This document shows, in pieces, positions 1 to 9,751 of a stretch of 64,000 nt of DNA. Source of the DNA: Bacteroidota bacterium (GTDB lineage: Bacteria; Bacteroidota; Bacteroidia; AKYH767-A; OLB10); assembly GCA_016717725.1 (NCBI GenBank), contig JADKFA010000007.1, positions 114,111 through 178,110 on the forward strand, written 5' to 3'. The notes under the pieces were generated by a model that worked only from the letters and a program-made list of their open reading frames with translations, was not told where the DNA came from and searched no databases. How positions within the stretch are numbered: the stretch's first letter is position 1; each line of letters begins with the position of its first letter. The position numbers were made by a program, and so were the translations under genes.

Positions 1-819
1 TGCGCTTTCATCACTCCACCAAAAGGGAACATTGCAATCGGCAATGAGTGAAGTAATTTCGTTAGGACAAATAATCGTATCTCCTAAAATATTAATTGTA
101 ACGTCAACTTTTCTTACCACTATATCATCAAAAAAGTAATAAGCACTGTTGTCGATGCTTGCACAATTACTTCCTCTTGTTCCGTAATTTGTTTTTTGCA
201 AAAGTGGGTCGTTGTCATCCCTGAATAACCCGAGTGTAACATAATTTTCACCTCCAATGGCCAGATACATTCCAGAAACTAATGTCCAGTTGTTAGTGTC
301 CACAATTTGTGCTGAACTTTCTAGTTGAGGCGTAAATGTAATAGCATTCGTTCCCGGTTGCGTTGGAATATTATTTGTCAGCAACATGCCAAGTGAGTTA
401 CAAGCAAAGCGAGCACTGTCGGCAAGTTGAGCATAAAACTCTAAATAATAAATTCCGCCTGCCACCATTGGAATAGCAAGTGGTACTGAAATGTATTCAC
501 GGTAACCATTTAATAAATCAAATTGCAAGCCCATGTATTTGTTTCCATTCTTTCGTTCGTCGCAATAACCCGCAACGTTATTCGGAATATTCACAACATC
601 ACAAGGGAGGATTGGACCACTCGATTGATTTCGTATGTATAAATCGGCTGATCCGTTTAGCCCTAACCAAGGTTGTGCTAAATTCCATTGTCCTGCACCA
701 GTGGGTGAACCAATGGTAGTTTCAAAACTTGGATTGGGTACTAAATTTTGTGCATATAACTTTCCACCGATCATCGCCATGATCAACATCCAATAACTCG
801 CAATTACTTTCTTCCTCAT
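1..819 (-). CDS. Exported surface protein, probably a T9SS cargo; 3' end off the left edge
   Basis: The frame stays open from the ATG at 819 to the window edge (273 codons). It begins with a signal peptide (MRKKVIASYWMLIMAM...LYAQ), then NLVPNPSFE, an opening common in Bacteroidota surface proteins. The middle looks like a beta-rich, carbohydrate-binding-like module (for example YYLEFYAQLADSARFACNS). The visible end (NILGDTIICPNEITSLIADC) resembles the start of an Ig-like repeat of the kind that precedes type B T9SS sorting domains. The sorting domain itself would lie outside the window. The start codon overlaps the stop of the upstream OmpA-like gene (ATGA), so translation is probably coupled. 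Export is well supported; the molecular function is unknown. Confidence 0.8.
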   Translation of the reverse strand, partial: MRKKVIASYWMLIMAMIGGKLYAQNLVPNPSFETTIGSPTGAGQWNLAQPWLGLNGSADLYIRNQSSGPILPCDVVNIPNNVAGYCDERKNGNKYMGLQFDLLNGYREYISVPLAIPMVAGGIYYLEFYAQLADSARFACNSLGMLLTNNIPTQPGTNAITFTPQLESSAQIVDTNNWTLVSGMYLAIGGENYVTLGLFRDDNDPLLQKTNYGTRGSNCASIDNSAYYFFDDIVVRKVDVTINILGDTIICPNEITSLIADCNVPFWWSDESA

Positions 820-2780
820 GGCAATATTTCAATATCTACAATTTCAATTCTTCTTTCCATCGCAGCTTCTTTGCTATAGATTGATTTTCGAGTGTCTTTC
901 AATTGGTCACTTACTGATTTGTCAGCATCATCTTCACCTTTTGGAAGAAAGACAATTTCTAACTTTTTGTCATTAATCCATTTCTTGAAAAGATCATCTT
1001 CCCACTTCTCCCAATAATTCTCAAGACTCCGAATTCTACGATTTGACAAAATTAAGTTATAACGCCGTTCTGCCAAAGGACTTGCACTCCCTAAAATGGT
1101 TATTTTTAACCGAGTGGGGCTGTTACTTAATAAATAGAATAATTGAGCTGTAAACTCTCTTAATTTGCTGAAATTCAGGGCAACAGAATCATTAAAGAAG
1201 TTGATAATTACATTTCTTAGTGAATCATTCGGTTGTTGATTGGCATACTCATTCATTCGCAAAAGGTAATTTGTCGCTAAATGATCGTACTCTTTATCCG
1301 TATTCGATCGGATACTTTTTGGATCAGGATAGTCATTGTCGAAGTATAATCGAATCGGAAAATTGAGCTTGATGGATGATATTTTAGCTTCTGTAGGAAG
1401 GTTTTCAAATAAGCTACTTGAATCTTTGAAAGCAATTATTGAATCATTTGTTTGGATGGAAGTAGTATGGATTGATGGTATGATAGGTTGAATTCGAAAA
1501 ATATCGTAGCAACAAGAAGAACCATTAAGCTTTTCAGCAGGAGGGCGATTACTCACTAAAAAAGCCTGATGATTTTCACCATAACTGCGAGTATAGTATA
1601 AATCGTTGTAGCCACTATTATATGGCGGAGGTAAACATTGCGCAAAATTTTTCTCTATTGAAGTAAATCCAATTTGATACAAATCAAGTCCACCTAATCC
1701 TTCATTTTTCTCTGTTGAATAATACAAGCTATCAATTTCAATATCATAAAATGGCGACCACTCATCTTTTTCTGTATTCACTGTTTTTCCAAGATTGATG
1801 GGCGACTCATATTGATTTTGTGATTTGCGTTTACTCATCCAAATATCCATTCCACCCAATCCTCCTAATTTACTACTCGCAAAAAATAATAAATAACCTT
1901 CTGATTTATTAGAGGTAATATTGGGTTGAGTGGATGTTCGTCCTGCAGGATTTATTTCCGATGATAATTTAACAGCTTCTTTCCATTTTCCATTTACAAA
2001 TTCCGATTCATATAAAGCACAAATTAATTTTCCATTCTCGTCAAAAAGACATCTTGTAAAGACCATTATTTTTCCATCTGGACTGATGGATGCATTCGCG
2101 TCATTAAATGCTGGCATGTTAATAGACTCGGGAAGAATTTTTGATTTTGCTCTTGAAGCTTCATCTGTTTTCATACTTGCAATTCGCGAAGTAGAAATTT
2201 TAACATTTTTTTCAACGAGTGTATAGCGTAGCGAAGAATAATATAATAGTGAATCGCCTAATGCTGCTGGTGCAAAATCGGAGTAGGCAGTGTTTACATC
2301 GCCTGATTCAGGATACACTTCTATCCATGCTTTTTTTGAAGCGAGTATTTCAGCATTCTTATAGTCGAGAAATAAATTATTCCAAGTGTTTTCTTGCGTA
2401 GCATCTATCTGTTTCAAGCTGTCAATACTTGTATATGCAGAGGAGAAGTCGCCCAATCGTTTTTGTAAATCAGCTTTTTCAATAAATGCTTTTACCTTAA
2501 TTTCTTTTTCGGGTTGATGAGCTATACAGCGTTGAAACCAGGTTATGGAAGAGGCATAATTATGTAATAACTTTTCGGCACTTCCTATCTTAAAACAGAG
2601 TGAAGCATCTTCTTCATATTCTAATGCTAAGCGATAATTATTAATTCCACAAAATGGATCATTTCGTTGGATGCACTCATCACCAGCATTTATGTAAGCC
2701 ATTTTGGATTGAGAATAGGCTATTTCATCCATCAATAGAAGGACAACCAATGAACCAATAAATAATATCAATGTCTTCAT
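816..2780 (-). CDS. TPR / PD40 / OmpA-like envelope protein of a T9SS surface cassette
   Basis: About 654 aa. After a signal sequence (MKTLILFIGSLVVLLLMDE) there is a TPR-like region (roughly residues 25-140), then PD40/WD40-like blades (NASISPDGKIMVFTRCLF near 230; WSPFYDIEIDSLYYSTEKN further on). The C-terminal region resembles OmpA (LKITILGSASPLAERRYNL...RRIRSLENYW), the fold that binds peptidoglycan. This order matches the PorE-like proteins encoded beside PorP/SprF genes. I chose the ATG at 2780: it overlaps the PorP stop as TAATG and gives a clean signal peptide, whereas a TTG at 2795 would lie inside the upstream gene. The likely role is anchoring or assembling the neighbouring adhesin at the envelope; this is inferred from context. 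Confidence 0.85.
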   Translation of the reverse strand: MKTLILFIGSLVVLLLMDEIAYSQSKMAYINAGDECIQRNDPFCGINNYRLALEYEEDASLCFKIGSAEKLLHNYASSITWFQRCIAHQPEKEIKVKAFIEKADLQKRLGDFSSAYTSIDSLKQIDATQENTWNNLFLDYKNAEILASKKAWIEVYPESGDVNTAYSDFAPAALGDSLLYYSSLRYTLVEKNVKISTSRIASMKTDEASRAKSKILPESINMPAFNDANASISPDGKIMVFTRCLFDENGKLICALYESEFVNGKWKEAVKLSSEINPAGRTSTQPNITSNKSEGYLLFFASSKLGGLGGMDIWMSKRKSQNQYESPINLGKTVNTEKDEWSPFYDIEIDSLYYSTEKNEGLGGLDLYQIGFTSIEKNFAQCLPPPYNSGYNDLYYTRSYGENHQAFLVSNRPPAEKLNGSSCCYDIFRIQPIIPSIHTTSIQTNDSIIAFKDSSSLFENLPTEAKISSIKLNFPIRLYFDNDYPDPKSIRSNTDKEYDHLATNYLLRMNEYANQQPNDSLRNVIINFFNDSVALNFSKLREFTAQLFYLLSNSPTRLKITILGSASPLAERRYNLILSNRRIRSLENYWEKWEDDLFKKWINDKKLEIVFLPKGEDDADKSVSDQLKDTRKSIYSKEAAMERRIEIVDIEILP

Positions 2781-3793
2781 TAGTACACAGGGCAAATTAT
2801 ATGTTTTTGAGGACGAGCTTTGATATTTTTTGTGAGATAGACCAAGCTAAATTCAGGTCCGCCTCTGCCATTGTTCACGGTTTTGAGTGATGAAGTAGTT
2901 ACATCATAGGAGAACCCAATTCTAAATTTATTCCAGTACACTGCTACAAAAGGAATGAGTGCATCGTCCCATCGATCATTGAGTCCAATACCAAACGAAT
3001 AATTTTTTCGAGGTTCTTGCATCAAATCAATTTTAAATTCAGCACCAAAATTTAGCGCACGATATTCTTGCTGCATCATAAATACTGCAGACGGTAAAAG
3101 AGTTAAATTGGAATTTAATTTAAAGGTGGGTGTAGAATGTATTTGCCATAAAACAGGTCTGCGTACTTTTTCTGAATAAAAACTTTGGTTGGGTCTATTG
3201 ATATGTGTTGAAGAAAATCCAAGATCCCACGAGTAATTATCTTTGATCATTTCCCAACCTAAGCCTAACCCTATATCCATCCACATTACTTTTTCACCCG
3301 CACTATTTTCTCCAGTAGGAGCAAGTGGATCCCATACGTCACCGTTGAATTGGTTATCGAATGTTAGTTTGCTAAAATCAACACTGCGTTGACTTCCCCC
3401 AAGCATAATTCCTGCTCTTAAAAAATGGATGGAATCATTGTTGATGGGTTTATTGAAAGATGTAAAAAGTCGAATGTCCAACGTGCGAAGTTGTCCATCG
3501 CCAGCATCATCATGATTGATGAGTATACCCGCACCTAATCCTTTGAGTCGTTCGTTAAGCATGGTTAACTTTAGATCTCCACCTATGGAAATTGTTTTAT
3601 AGGGTACGGTTACAGAATTCCATTGTCGACGTAACATTCCATTTAAACGTAAATCAGCAGGGAAATTTCCAGCATTTGAAGGATTCAAGTTTAACGCCGA
3701 TTGAGGAAACTGAGAAAAATGTATATCCTGTCCATTCATCTCTAAAGAAGATAAGAATAAAATGACAACGGATATGTAAATATTTTTTTTCAC
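2780..3793 (-). CDS. PorP/SprF family type IX secretion membrane protein
   Basis: 337 aa with a signal peptide (MKKNIYISVVILFLSSLEMNGQ) and the family opening DIHFSQFPQSALNLNPSNAG, then many amphipathic beta-strand segments typical of an outer-membrane barrel. SprF of Flavobacterium johnsoniae is needed to put the SprB adhesin on the surface, and PorP-like proteins are commonly paired with cargo carrying type B sorting domains. Here the gene directly follows such a cargo: the adhesin stop TAA at 3796-3794 is followed at once by a GTG start at 3793, with no spacer. The next gene overlaps by one base (TAATG). The GTG start is kept because it gives the complete signal peptide. Confidence 0.92.
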   Translation of the reverse strand: MKKNIYISVVILFLSSLEMNGQDIHFSQFPQSALNLNPSNAGNFPADLRLNGMLRRQWNSVTVPYKTISIGGDLKLTMLNERLKGLGAGILINHDDAGDGQLRTLDIRLFTSFNKPINNDSIHFLRAGIMLGGSQRSVDFSKLTFDNQFNGDVWDPLAPTGENSAGEKVMWMDIGLGLGWEMIKDNYSWDLGFSSTHINRPNQSFYSEKVRRPVLWQIHSTPTFKLNSNLTLLPSAVFMMQQEYRALNFGAEFKIDLMQEPRKNYSFGIGLNDRWDDALIPFVAVYWNKFRIGFSYDVTTSSLKTVNNGRGGPEFSLVYLTKNIKARPQKHIICPVY

Positions 3794-6172
3794 TTAGCGT
3801 ATCAAGGTTATATTTCCTTTTTTTCTAAATTCTGCTTTGTTATAACAGGTAGCCTCTACGTAATAAACATAAACATCAGGTGCAAGTAGTTTTCCTTGGA
3901 AGGAGCCATCCCATCCTAATAACGTGCTATTTGTTTCAAATACTTTTTCACCCCAACGGTCGTATATCGCTAAATATACTTTTTCGATGGTGTTTCCTCT
4001 CACAAATAAAATATCATTTTGATGATCGCTATTTGGTGAAAACGCAGAAGGGATAAATATTTCAGGTTCGTCACAAAGCACTTCAATCACTTGTATCGTG
4101 ATGGTGTCTTCAGCTGTACAACCGTTGGCATCGGTAGCAATCACCGTGTAGGTAGTTGTAGAGGGAGGAGTAGCAATGGGATGTTGGATATTATCATCAT
4201 TCAATGAATTGGAAGGTGTCCATTGAAATTGTAATCCTCCCGCTTGAATAATTCCATGGATGGATGTTGACTGACCTTGATAGAGCAGTGTGGTATCGGC
4301 GGTTGCATCTACTGTAGGAAAAGAATCTACATAAATTACAATTACTTGGTCTTGTATAGTGCAACCCAATTGATCAGTAACGACTACTGAAAAGGTATCT
4401 GGACATAATCCAGTTGCAGTAACCGAAAGTTGGTTTTGCGGATCATTCCAAGTATATGAATAATTTCCGTTTCCTCCAGCAACAATAGCTGTAGCTTGTC
4501 CAGCACAAATTCCACCACAATAATCAGGGAGAGAATTGATGGAAACAGATAATGGTAAAGGTTGATTAATTTGTACAACAGTATTTATTGTACATCCGCG
4601 GCTATCCGTTACCGTTACTGAGTAATTTCCAATGCAGAGGCTATCCGCAGCATTCGTAGTTTGTAAAAGTGGATCATTCCATTGATAAGAGTAGGGAGGC
4701 CATCCATTCACAGGATTTGCAGTCGCCACTCCATTACATTCTCCATTGCATCGAACAGCTTGATTATTTATAGTTGTATTCAAAGCAGGGAAAATGGTAA
4801 TTGGATTTGTGATGGTATCAATGCAACCTCTTGTTGAGGTGGCAATGAGTGAAACCACATAATTCCCTGCCGTGGTATATTGATGTGTGGGATCCGTATT
4901 GGTAGCCGTTCCACCATCTCCAAAATTCCAGTTCCATAGTGTACTAACACCGCTCATGCTATTGGATGTATCATTGAAAGAAATTGTATTTGAACAGGTG
5001 TCCATGGTAAAAGTAAAGGATGGTGTGTAATCAGGTAAGATGGTTACGGTTCCAGTAGTAGTATCCGTGCAGGTAGGATCCAAATTGGAGTAAGCAATTA
5101 AAGTAACTGTGTACACTCCTGTATCAGGATAAACGAAAGTAGGAGAGAAGGCATTGGAAGTATCATTTGTGCTTGTTGTTAATCCAAAATCCCAATGATA
5201 AGTACCTGCATTAAAACTAAAATTTTGAAAGGTAACCGAATTACTTCCGCACCTGATTAACGGATTTTGTATGGCAGCAACCACCAAAGTTGGACAAGGA
5301 ACTACGTTGAGTTGAAAATCTCTTCGTGTATATCCAACCAATATTCCATTTCTAAATTCCTTCGCTCTCACACCCACCACAAATTGCCCCAACGTAGAGG
5401 GAAAGGCAGTGAGTAAACCAGTAGCCGCATCAATGGAGAATGGGGGTGTCCCACCAAGCATATCGTTTTGAGAGTAGGGAAAAGCAAAAGTGACATTTGG
5501 ATAGGGTGGTCCTGCAGGTGGTTGTGGCATTGGATCAAGAGGAGTTGCTCCATCAAAGGGGGTTACTAATTCATATAAGATGGAATCTCCTTCAAAATCG
5601 AAAGCTGAATGATCGAAAATAAATTGTGTTCCTGCGCAAATAAAAGGAGGAGGCCAATTATTGAAGACTGGATTACTGTTTTGAGAAAATGTATTGGTGC
5701 CAGCAATCCATGCTTCATAGGTTGCACCAACTGCATTTGGAGTAACAATATTCAAGATGGTCATGTTGCGGCAACAACGTTGATACGATAAAATGTAACC
5801 TCCGCTAGAAGGAGGTAGTATCATCGTATCTGTATATGTGGTTACCTCATAACAAACATCTAAAGGAGGAAGAAAACAAGGGGAGTTGATAGTAGGAGGG
5901 ACCGTATCGAGCGAAGTGAAAGTGAAAAGTTTGTGACGAATAAAAAGATTAGTCAACGCATCAAAGACGCCAACAGAAGCCGGATTATCAAATGGAGGAA
6001 CCCCGTTGTAGCAATCACGGTATACCGTTAAATTGATTTGGTAAACATTATTTCCAAGGTATTTGTAATTCAACTCTCCACCCACAATATGTGTAGCTGT
6101 ACTCTGAAATGGGAGTGCAAATCCTGTGATAAACAGAACTAAAAATATTTTCAGAAACCGCTTCAGAAACAT
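3794..6172 (-). CDS. SprB-like surface adhesin with PKD repeats and a T9SS type B sorting domain
   Basis: 792 aa. A signal peptide ends near STATHIVGGELNYKYLG, the start of an N-terminal module (about 27-290) that also opens the giant protein at 12449-20200. Two PKD domains follow (HWDFGLTTS near 325; WNWNFGDGGT near 415), then two SprB-like repeats (YQWNDP...GCTINTVVQIN and YTWNDP...GCTIQDQV) and an Ig-like repeat (FQWTPSNSL). The last ~75 residues are a gliding-motility-associated C-terminal domain (IFIPSAFSPNSDHQNDILFV, IYDRWGEKVFE, GNITLIR), the type B signal for T9SS. It is first in the four-gene cassette that ends at the left edge, so it is probably the cargo of the adjacent PorP/SprF. 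A role in adhesion or gliding is inferred. Confidence 0.92.
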   Translation of the reverse strand: MFLKRFLKIFLVLFITGFALPFQSTATHIVGGELNYKYLGNNVYQINLTVYRDCYNGVPPFDNPASVGVFDALTNLFIRHKLFTFTSLDTVPPTINSPCFLPPLDVCYEVTTYTDTMILPPSSGGYILSYQRCCRNMTILNIVTPNAVGATYEAWIAGTNTFSQNSNPVFNNWPPPFICAGTQFIFDHSAFDFEGDSILYELVTPFDGATPLDPMPQPPAGPPYPNVTFAFPYSQNDMLGGTPPFSIDAATGLLTAFPSTLGQFVVGVRAKEFRNGILVGYTRRDFQLNVVPCPTLVVAAIQNPLIRCGSNSVTFQNFSFNAGTYHWDFGLTTSTNDTSNAFSPTFVYPDTGVYTVTLIAYSNLDPTCTDTTTGTVTILPDYTPSFTFTMDTCSNTISFNDTSNSMSGVSTLWNWNFGDGGTATNTDPTHQYTTAGNYVVSLIATSTRGCIDTITNPITIFPALNTTINNQAVRCNGECNGVATANPVNGWPPYSYQWNDPLLQTTNAADSLCIGNYSVTVTDSRGCTINTVVQINQPLPLSVSINSLPDYCGGICAGQATAIVAGGNGNYSYTWNDPQNQLSVTATGLCPDTFSVVVTDQLGCTIQDQVIVIYVDSFPTVDATADTTLLYQGQSTSIHGIIQAGGLQFQWTPSNSLNDDNIQHPIATPPSTTTYTVIATDANGCTAEDTITIQVIEVLCDEPEIFIPSAFSPNSDHQNDILFVRGNTIEKVYLAIYDRWGEKVFETNSTLLGWDGSFQGKLLAPDVYVYYVEATCYNKAEFRKKGNITLIR

Positions 6173-6242
6173 TACTCAATATTAAGGAAAATCAGCCTTT
6201 ATATCTGGACTTTTCTGTAAAAATATTTCAACAAGGAAAAGT

Positions 6243-6857
6243 TTATTTTACTTTCACTGATAATACCTTTTCCTCCTCTAACCAAGCTTCCAAATGATCC
6301 CCTTTTTTCACGGGTCCAACCCCAGCGGGTGTACCTGTGTAGATCAAATCCCCAATTTTTAGAGTGAAATAAGAGGAAACAAAGGCTATGATTTTATCCA
6401 CACTAAAGATCATATTTGCTGAATGACCATCTTGTTTAATCTCTCCATTTAATTTCATCTGGAAATGAAGATCTTGAATTGATTTTTGCATGGATTCAAG
6501 TACAATGAATTTCCCCAGCGGAGCCGAACCGTCAAATCCCTTAGCCAATTCCCAAGGAAGTCCTTTCGTTTTTAATTGACTTTGTAAATCACGTGCTGTA
6601 AAGTCAATTCCTAAGGTGATTTCTTTATAATAACGATGGGCAAACTTCTCGTCAATATGCTTCCCGAGTTTACAAATTTTTACTACTAACTCAGTTTCAT
6701 AATGAACATCATTTGAAAAAGAGGGATAAAAGAAAGGTTGCTTATTCGGAATTAAGGCAGTTTCTGGTTTTAAAAAGATGACTGGACTTTCCTCCACAGC
6801 GTTGTTTAATTCCTTGGCATGAGCCTCATAGTTTCGACCTACACAAATTATTTTCAT
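6243..6857 (-). CDS. Fumarylacetoacetate hydrolase (FAH) family protein, acylpyruvase-like
   Basis: 204 aa from the ATG at 6857, the usual length of the short FAHD1/YcgM-type members. The protein opens MKIICVGRNYEAHAKELNN and carries the metal-binding HYETELVVKICKLG, the IDFTARDLQ...GLPWELAKGFD stretch and the closing IYTGTPAGVGPV. The family splits C-C bonds of 2-oxo acids such as acylpyruvates or oxaloacetate with Mg2+ in the cytosol. An in-frame ATG at 6926 would add 23 residues with no family match and overlap the upstream glycosyltransferase gene, so I rejected it. The exact substrate cannot be told from sequence. It lies 8 bp after the glycosyltransferase stop and is probably cotranscribed. 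Confidence 0.9.
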   Translation of the reverse strand: MKIICVGRNYEAHAKELNNAVEESPVIFLKPETALIPNKQPFFYPSFSNDVHYETELVVKICKLGKHIDEKFAHRYYKEITLGIDFTARDLQSQLKTKGLPWELAKGFDGSAPLGKFIVLESMQKSIQDLHFQMKLNGEIKQDGHSANMIFSVDKIIAFVSSYFTLKIGDLIYTGTPAGVGPVKKGDHLEAWLEEEKVLSVKVK

Positions 6858-6864
6858 GGCTGAA

Positions 6865-7896
6865 TTAACTGAAGTTGTTAGATGGTAAATCCTTAAAATG
6901 TTTTTTCTTATGAATAAAAAATTCATAAACTATACTCTTCATATAAATGCCACGAGAAGGATGTTTTAATACTTGGTGCTGTTGTTTTCTGCGTTTTGAG
7001 AAATTAGTTAAGACATAGCGATAAAAAGAAAGGTGAGATTTTAATACAGCAGCCGTATCTTTGAAATCACCATCAATAAAAAATTTTAAACCAGCTAAGC
7101 CATCTAAAAAAAGACGGGTTGGAATAAGCCATATAAGTTGATGTCCGGGTAGATTTTTAAAAAGCATGAATAAATTATTTCTAAAATTGAAATAGGTTTT
7201 TCTTGGATTGCTTTTCGATAAGGTTCCTCCACCTACATGGTATACTTGACTTTCGGGTACTACATATATTTCTTTTCCTGTTTGTTGAATCCTCCAACAT
7301 AAATCAATTTCTTCCATGTGTGCAAAGAAGTCATCATCAAATCCTCCATGCTCATGAAACACCTTTGAGCGAATAAATAAACAAGCTCCGGTAGCCCAGA
7401 AAATTCGTTGAATACTATCGTATTGTCCTAAATCTTCTTCTAAGCAATTTAAAATTCTACCTCGACAAAAGGGGTAACCTAAGTAGTCAATGTAGCCTCC
7501 TGCAGCCCCGGCATGTTCAAATAAATTTCGCTCTTGATAAGATTTGATTTTGGGTTGACAGGCTGCAGCATCAGGATGATTGTCCATAAAAGTAACCAAT
7601 GGTTCCAACCAGTTTTGGGTAACTTCTACATCTGAATTCAATAATACATAATACTCTTCTTTTATTCCTTGTAAGCCACGATTATAACCACCTGTAAAGC
7701 CATAGTTTTTGTCGAGTAGTACAATATCAATTTCAGGAAACGATTCGGATAGAAATGAAATTGAATCGTCGGATGAAGCATTATCAATGATCACAATTCT
7801 TGAAAGTGAATGACTATATCGAATTACCTCTGGAAGGAATTTTTTCAAAAATTCTTTTCCGTTCCAGTTGAGTATGACAATTGCAATTTTTTTCAC
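6865..7896 (-). CDS. Family 2 glycosyltransferase
   Basis: 343 aa. The GT-A fold is clear at the N-terminus: AIVILNWNGKEFLKKFLPEV, IIDNASSDDS for nucleotide binding, and the DxD-like LNSDVEV near residue 88. Further on is GGFDDDFFAHMEEIDLCWRI, the ED-type acceptor motif of rhamnosyltransferase-like GT2 enzymes. The C-terminal part is basic with one hydrophobic patch, consistent with membrane association. It probably transfers a sugar from a nucleotide donor to a surface glycan. No other polysaccharide gene is nearby, so the target is unknown. An inverted repeat at 7915-7937 separates it from the GWxTD gene upstream. Confidence 0.92.
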   Translation of the reverse strand: MKKIAIVILNWNGKEFLKKFLPEVIRYSHSLSRIVIIDNASSDDSISFLSESFPEIDIVLLDKNYGFTGGYNRGLQGIKEEYYVLLNSDVEVTQNWLEPLVTFMDNHPDAAACQPKIKSYQERNLFEHAGAAGGYIDYLGYPFCRGRILNCLEEDLGQYDSIQRIFWATGACLFIRSKVFHEHGGFDDDFFAHMEEIDLCWRIQQTGKEIYVVPESQVYHVGGGTLSKSNPRKTYFNFRNNLFMLFKNLPGHQLIWLIPTRLFLDGLAGLKFFIDGDFKDTAAVLKSHLSFYRYVLTNFSKRRKQQHQVLKHPSRGIYMKSIVYEFFIHKKKHFKDLPSNNFS

Positions 7897-7914
7897 AGGC
7901 TACTTTAAAATACA

Positions 7915-7937
7915 CAGAGCCGGAATTACCGGCTCTG
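7915..7937 (-). terminator. Possible terminator hairpin after the GWxTD gene
   Basis: A perfect 9-bp stem with a 5-nt loop lies between the GWxTD stop (7967) and the glycosyltransferase start (7896). On the minus strand the stem is followed by GTGTATTTT, a weak U-tract, so termination may be partial. Confidence 0.45.
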
Positions 7938-7966
7938 CAAAAATATCATAATTAATGGGATTAGTC

Positions 7967-9442
7967 CTATCTCGGATTTTGAAATATCTGTTCAAAATTA
8001 TTCCCATAGGTATTTCTTGCTTTGGTTTTGTCAAAATCGTTCATGGTTTCAGTTCTTTTCTTTAAAATAACCATCCATTGTGATTCAAAAACTTCTCCTT
8101 TTGCATCGCTATGTAGGAGCGAAAAATCATGTCCTCCAATTTCTGGACAATAGAATACAAATTTACGATTGCTTTGGTTTTTTAATGTGTAATAATGCCA
8201 TACTTCATAAGGGTATGTACTTGGTTCATTATAAGCTTTCGAAATTTGATTCGGAGCGCCGTAAACAAGATAAACTCTGCCTCTTTCGGTCATATATCCT
8301 TTCTTTTTACCGATGGTGTAACTGGCATTTACTAGATCCACTTCTTTCTTGTAATTCAACCAGGCAAGTTGTGGATTTTGTGCATTTCGCTTCTGCCAGA
8401 AATCATAAAAATATTGTTGCATAAGCTTGGTGTCGGCCATCTCCAATTGATTTAAAGCAAAAGTGTTTTCATTCGGACTACTAATTGGCCATAGACATCG
8501 AATGTATTCAGCCAGCGTATCGCGCTGAGAGATTTCTGCAGCGAAAGTTGTCGATACATCCAACTTCATGTAATTTAAATCACCTGCATCTTGAGCCAAT
8601 GTTAGTGGACGACTTCTTTGAAAAAAGCATTCTTTTGATGCTAATAAATTATTTTCCTTGTCACGAATACTAACTACAAGATTATAATTTCCAGAAGGTA
8701 AATCTGTAATGTCGAATTCGGTTAATAATATCCCTGCATCCTTCGGACTTTGTTTTGAAAAATTTGAATTCGCATCAACAATTCGATGGCTTTCAAAGTT
8801 TACAATTTGATAAGTAAGTAGAAAATCAGTTGTGCCTAAAACTGATTTTGTATGATAATATTCACAATAAAATTTTAATGAATTTTGGTTAGCTCCATAA
8901 AAATTATCAACGTAGGGTACAATATCATATCCATTTTTTGACAAAGGGCTTTCTTTATCCGATACTGTATACGAGTTGATCAATTCGATATCCGAAATAC
9001 TGATCACATTCGTGTAGTAATTAACGATCACATTTTGTCGAACCAAATAGGGTTTTGTTCCTGGAGCATTGTTATCTCTTATTTTTAACTCCATCGTATA
9101 AGTACCATTGGGTAACGAAATACGGTGTAAATCAGTGAAATTACTCACTGCGTTAAGTGTATCCGCAGTTTGTGGACTTAAAAGATTGAATTTATCAAAA
9201 TAACGGATACTATCTCCTTGAATAAAAAGGATACTAGCTTCAATAGAAGCTTGATAAAGAGCATCTCCATTCTTCTTATAATGAACAGAATGGCCGTCAA
9301 CAGCTAAATAAGTTTCAATATATGGACCGTTTTGTGGTGCTAAAAAAGTTGTATAAGAAAAATTTGCTTGAAGATTCTTAGCTTCAAGAGAATACATACT
9401 TAATAAGCAAGAGCAGATCAGAAGTAAGGTTGACTTTTTCAT
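7967..9442 (-). CDS. GWxTD domain-containing exported protein
   Basis: 491 aa with a signal peptide (MKKSTLLLICSCLLSMYSLEA). The first ~330 residues are beta-rich repeats without a recognisable enzymatic motif. The C-terminal ~130 residues hold the GWxTD domain: FWQKRNAQNP...YKKEVDLVNA, then GYMTERGRVYLVYGAPNQI, then YPYEVWHYY and KFVFYCPE. The name-giving motif GWxTD reads GYMTE here, a conservative variant. The domain is widespread in Bacteroidota and its function is not established. The gene stands alone, with a probable -7 promoter box just upstream. Confidence 0.88.
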   Translation of the reverse strand: MKKSTLLLICSCLLSMYSLEAKNLQANFSYTTFLAPQNGPYIETYLAVDGHSVHYKKNGDALYQASIEASILFIQGDSIRYFDKFNLLSPQTADTLNAVSNFTDLHRISLPNGTYTMELKIRDNNAPGTKPYLVRQNVIVNYYTNVISISDIELINSYTVSDKESPLSKNGYDIVPYVDNFYGANQNSLKFYCEYYHTKSVLGTTDFLLTYQIVNFESHRIVDANSNFSKQSPKDAGILLTEFDITDLPSGNYNLVVSIRDKENNLLASKECFFQRSRPLTLAQDAGDLNYMKLDVSTTFAAEISQRDTLAEYIRCLWPISSPNENTFALNQLEMADTKLMQQYFYDFWQKRNAQNPQLAWLNYKKEVDLVNASYTIGKKKGYMTERGRVYLVYGAPNQISKAYNEPSTYPYEVWHYYTLKNQSNRKFVFYCPEIGGHDFSLLHSDAKGEVFESQWMVILKKRTETMNDFDKTKARNTYGNNFEQIFQNPR

Positions 9443-9751
9443 GAACTTAGGTTTGAGATCAAAGGTATTTAATTAATCTATTGATGTTGTCATGTTTTCG
9501 TCACATCAAATCGATAAAATAATCACCTAAAGGTATTAATGTTGTGAATTGGGTCAATAGGTGAGAAAGTAATCGCTGATAATGTCAATGTGTACATGCT
9601 TTGCTAACATGTTAGTGATTAATATTTAAGAGTAGTTTGCGCATAGTAAACAAGTTGTTGTCGAGATTGTAAATCACTGAATAATCAGCATTCTGCAAGA
9701 ATTTTTATTTTTTCTAAAATTGGTAATATAAAATCATATAATTTCGCACCC
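9443..9751. other. Intergenic region between the GWxTD gene and tRNA-Ser
   Basis: AT-rich spacer. Apart from the minus-strand promoter box near 9460 I see no conserved element, no ORF with gene-like features and no obvious tRNA promoter. Confidence 0.6.
9460..9467 (-). promoter_or_regulatory. Bacteroidota-type -7 box for the GWxTD gene
   Basis: On the minus strand this reads TACCTTTG, matching TAnnTTTG, 17 bp upstream of the ATG at 9442. I do not see a convincing TTTG -33 element at the usual distance. Confidence 0.35.

Noticed and set aside
480..719. Plus-strand open frame of 79 codons at the left edge
   Set aside because: It is antisense to the exported protein whose frame is open from 819 to 1.
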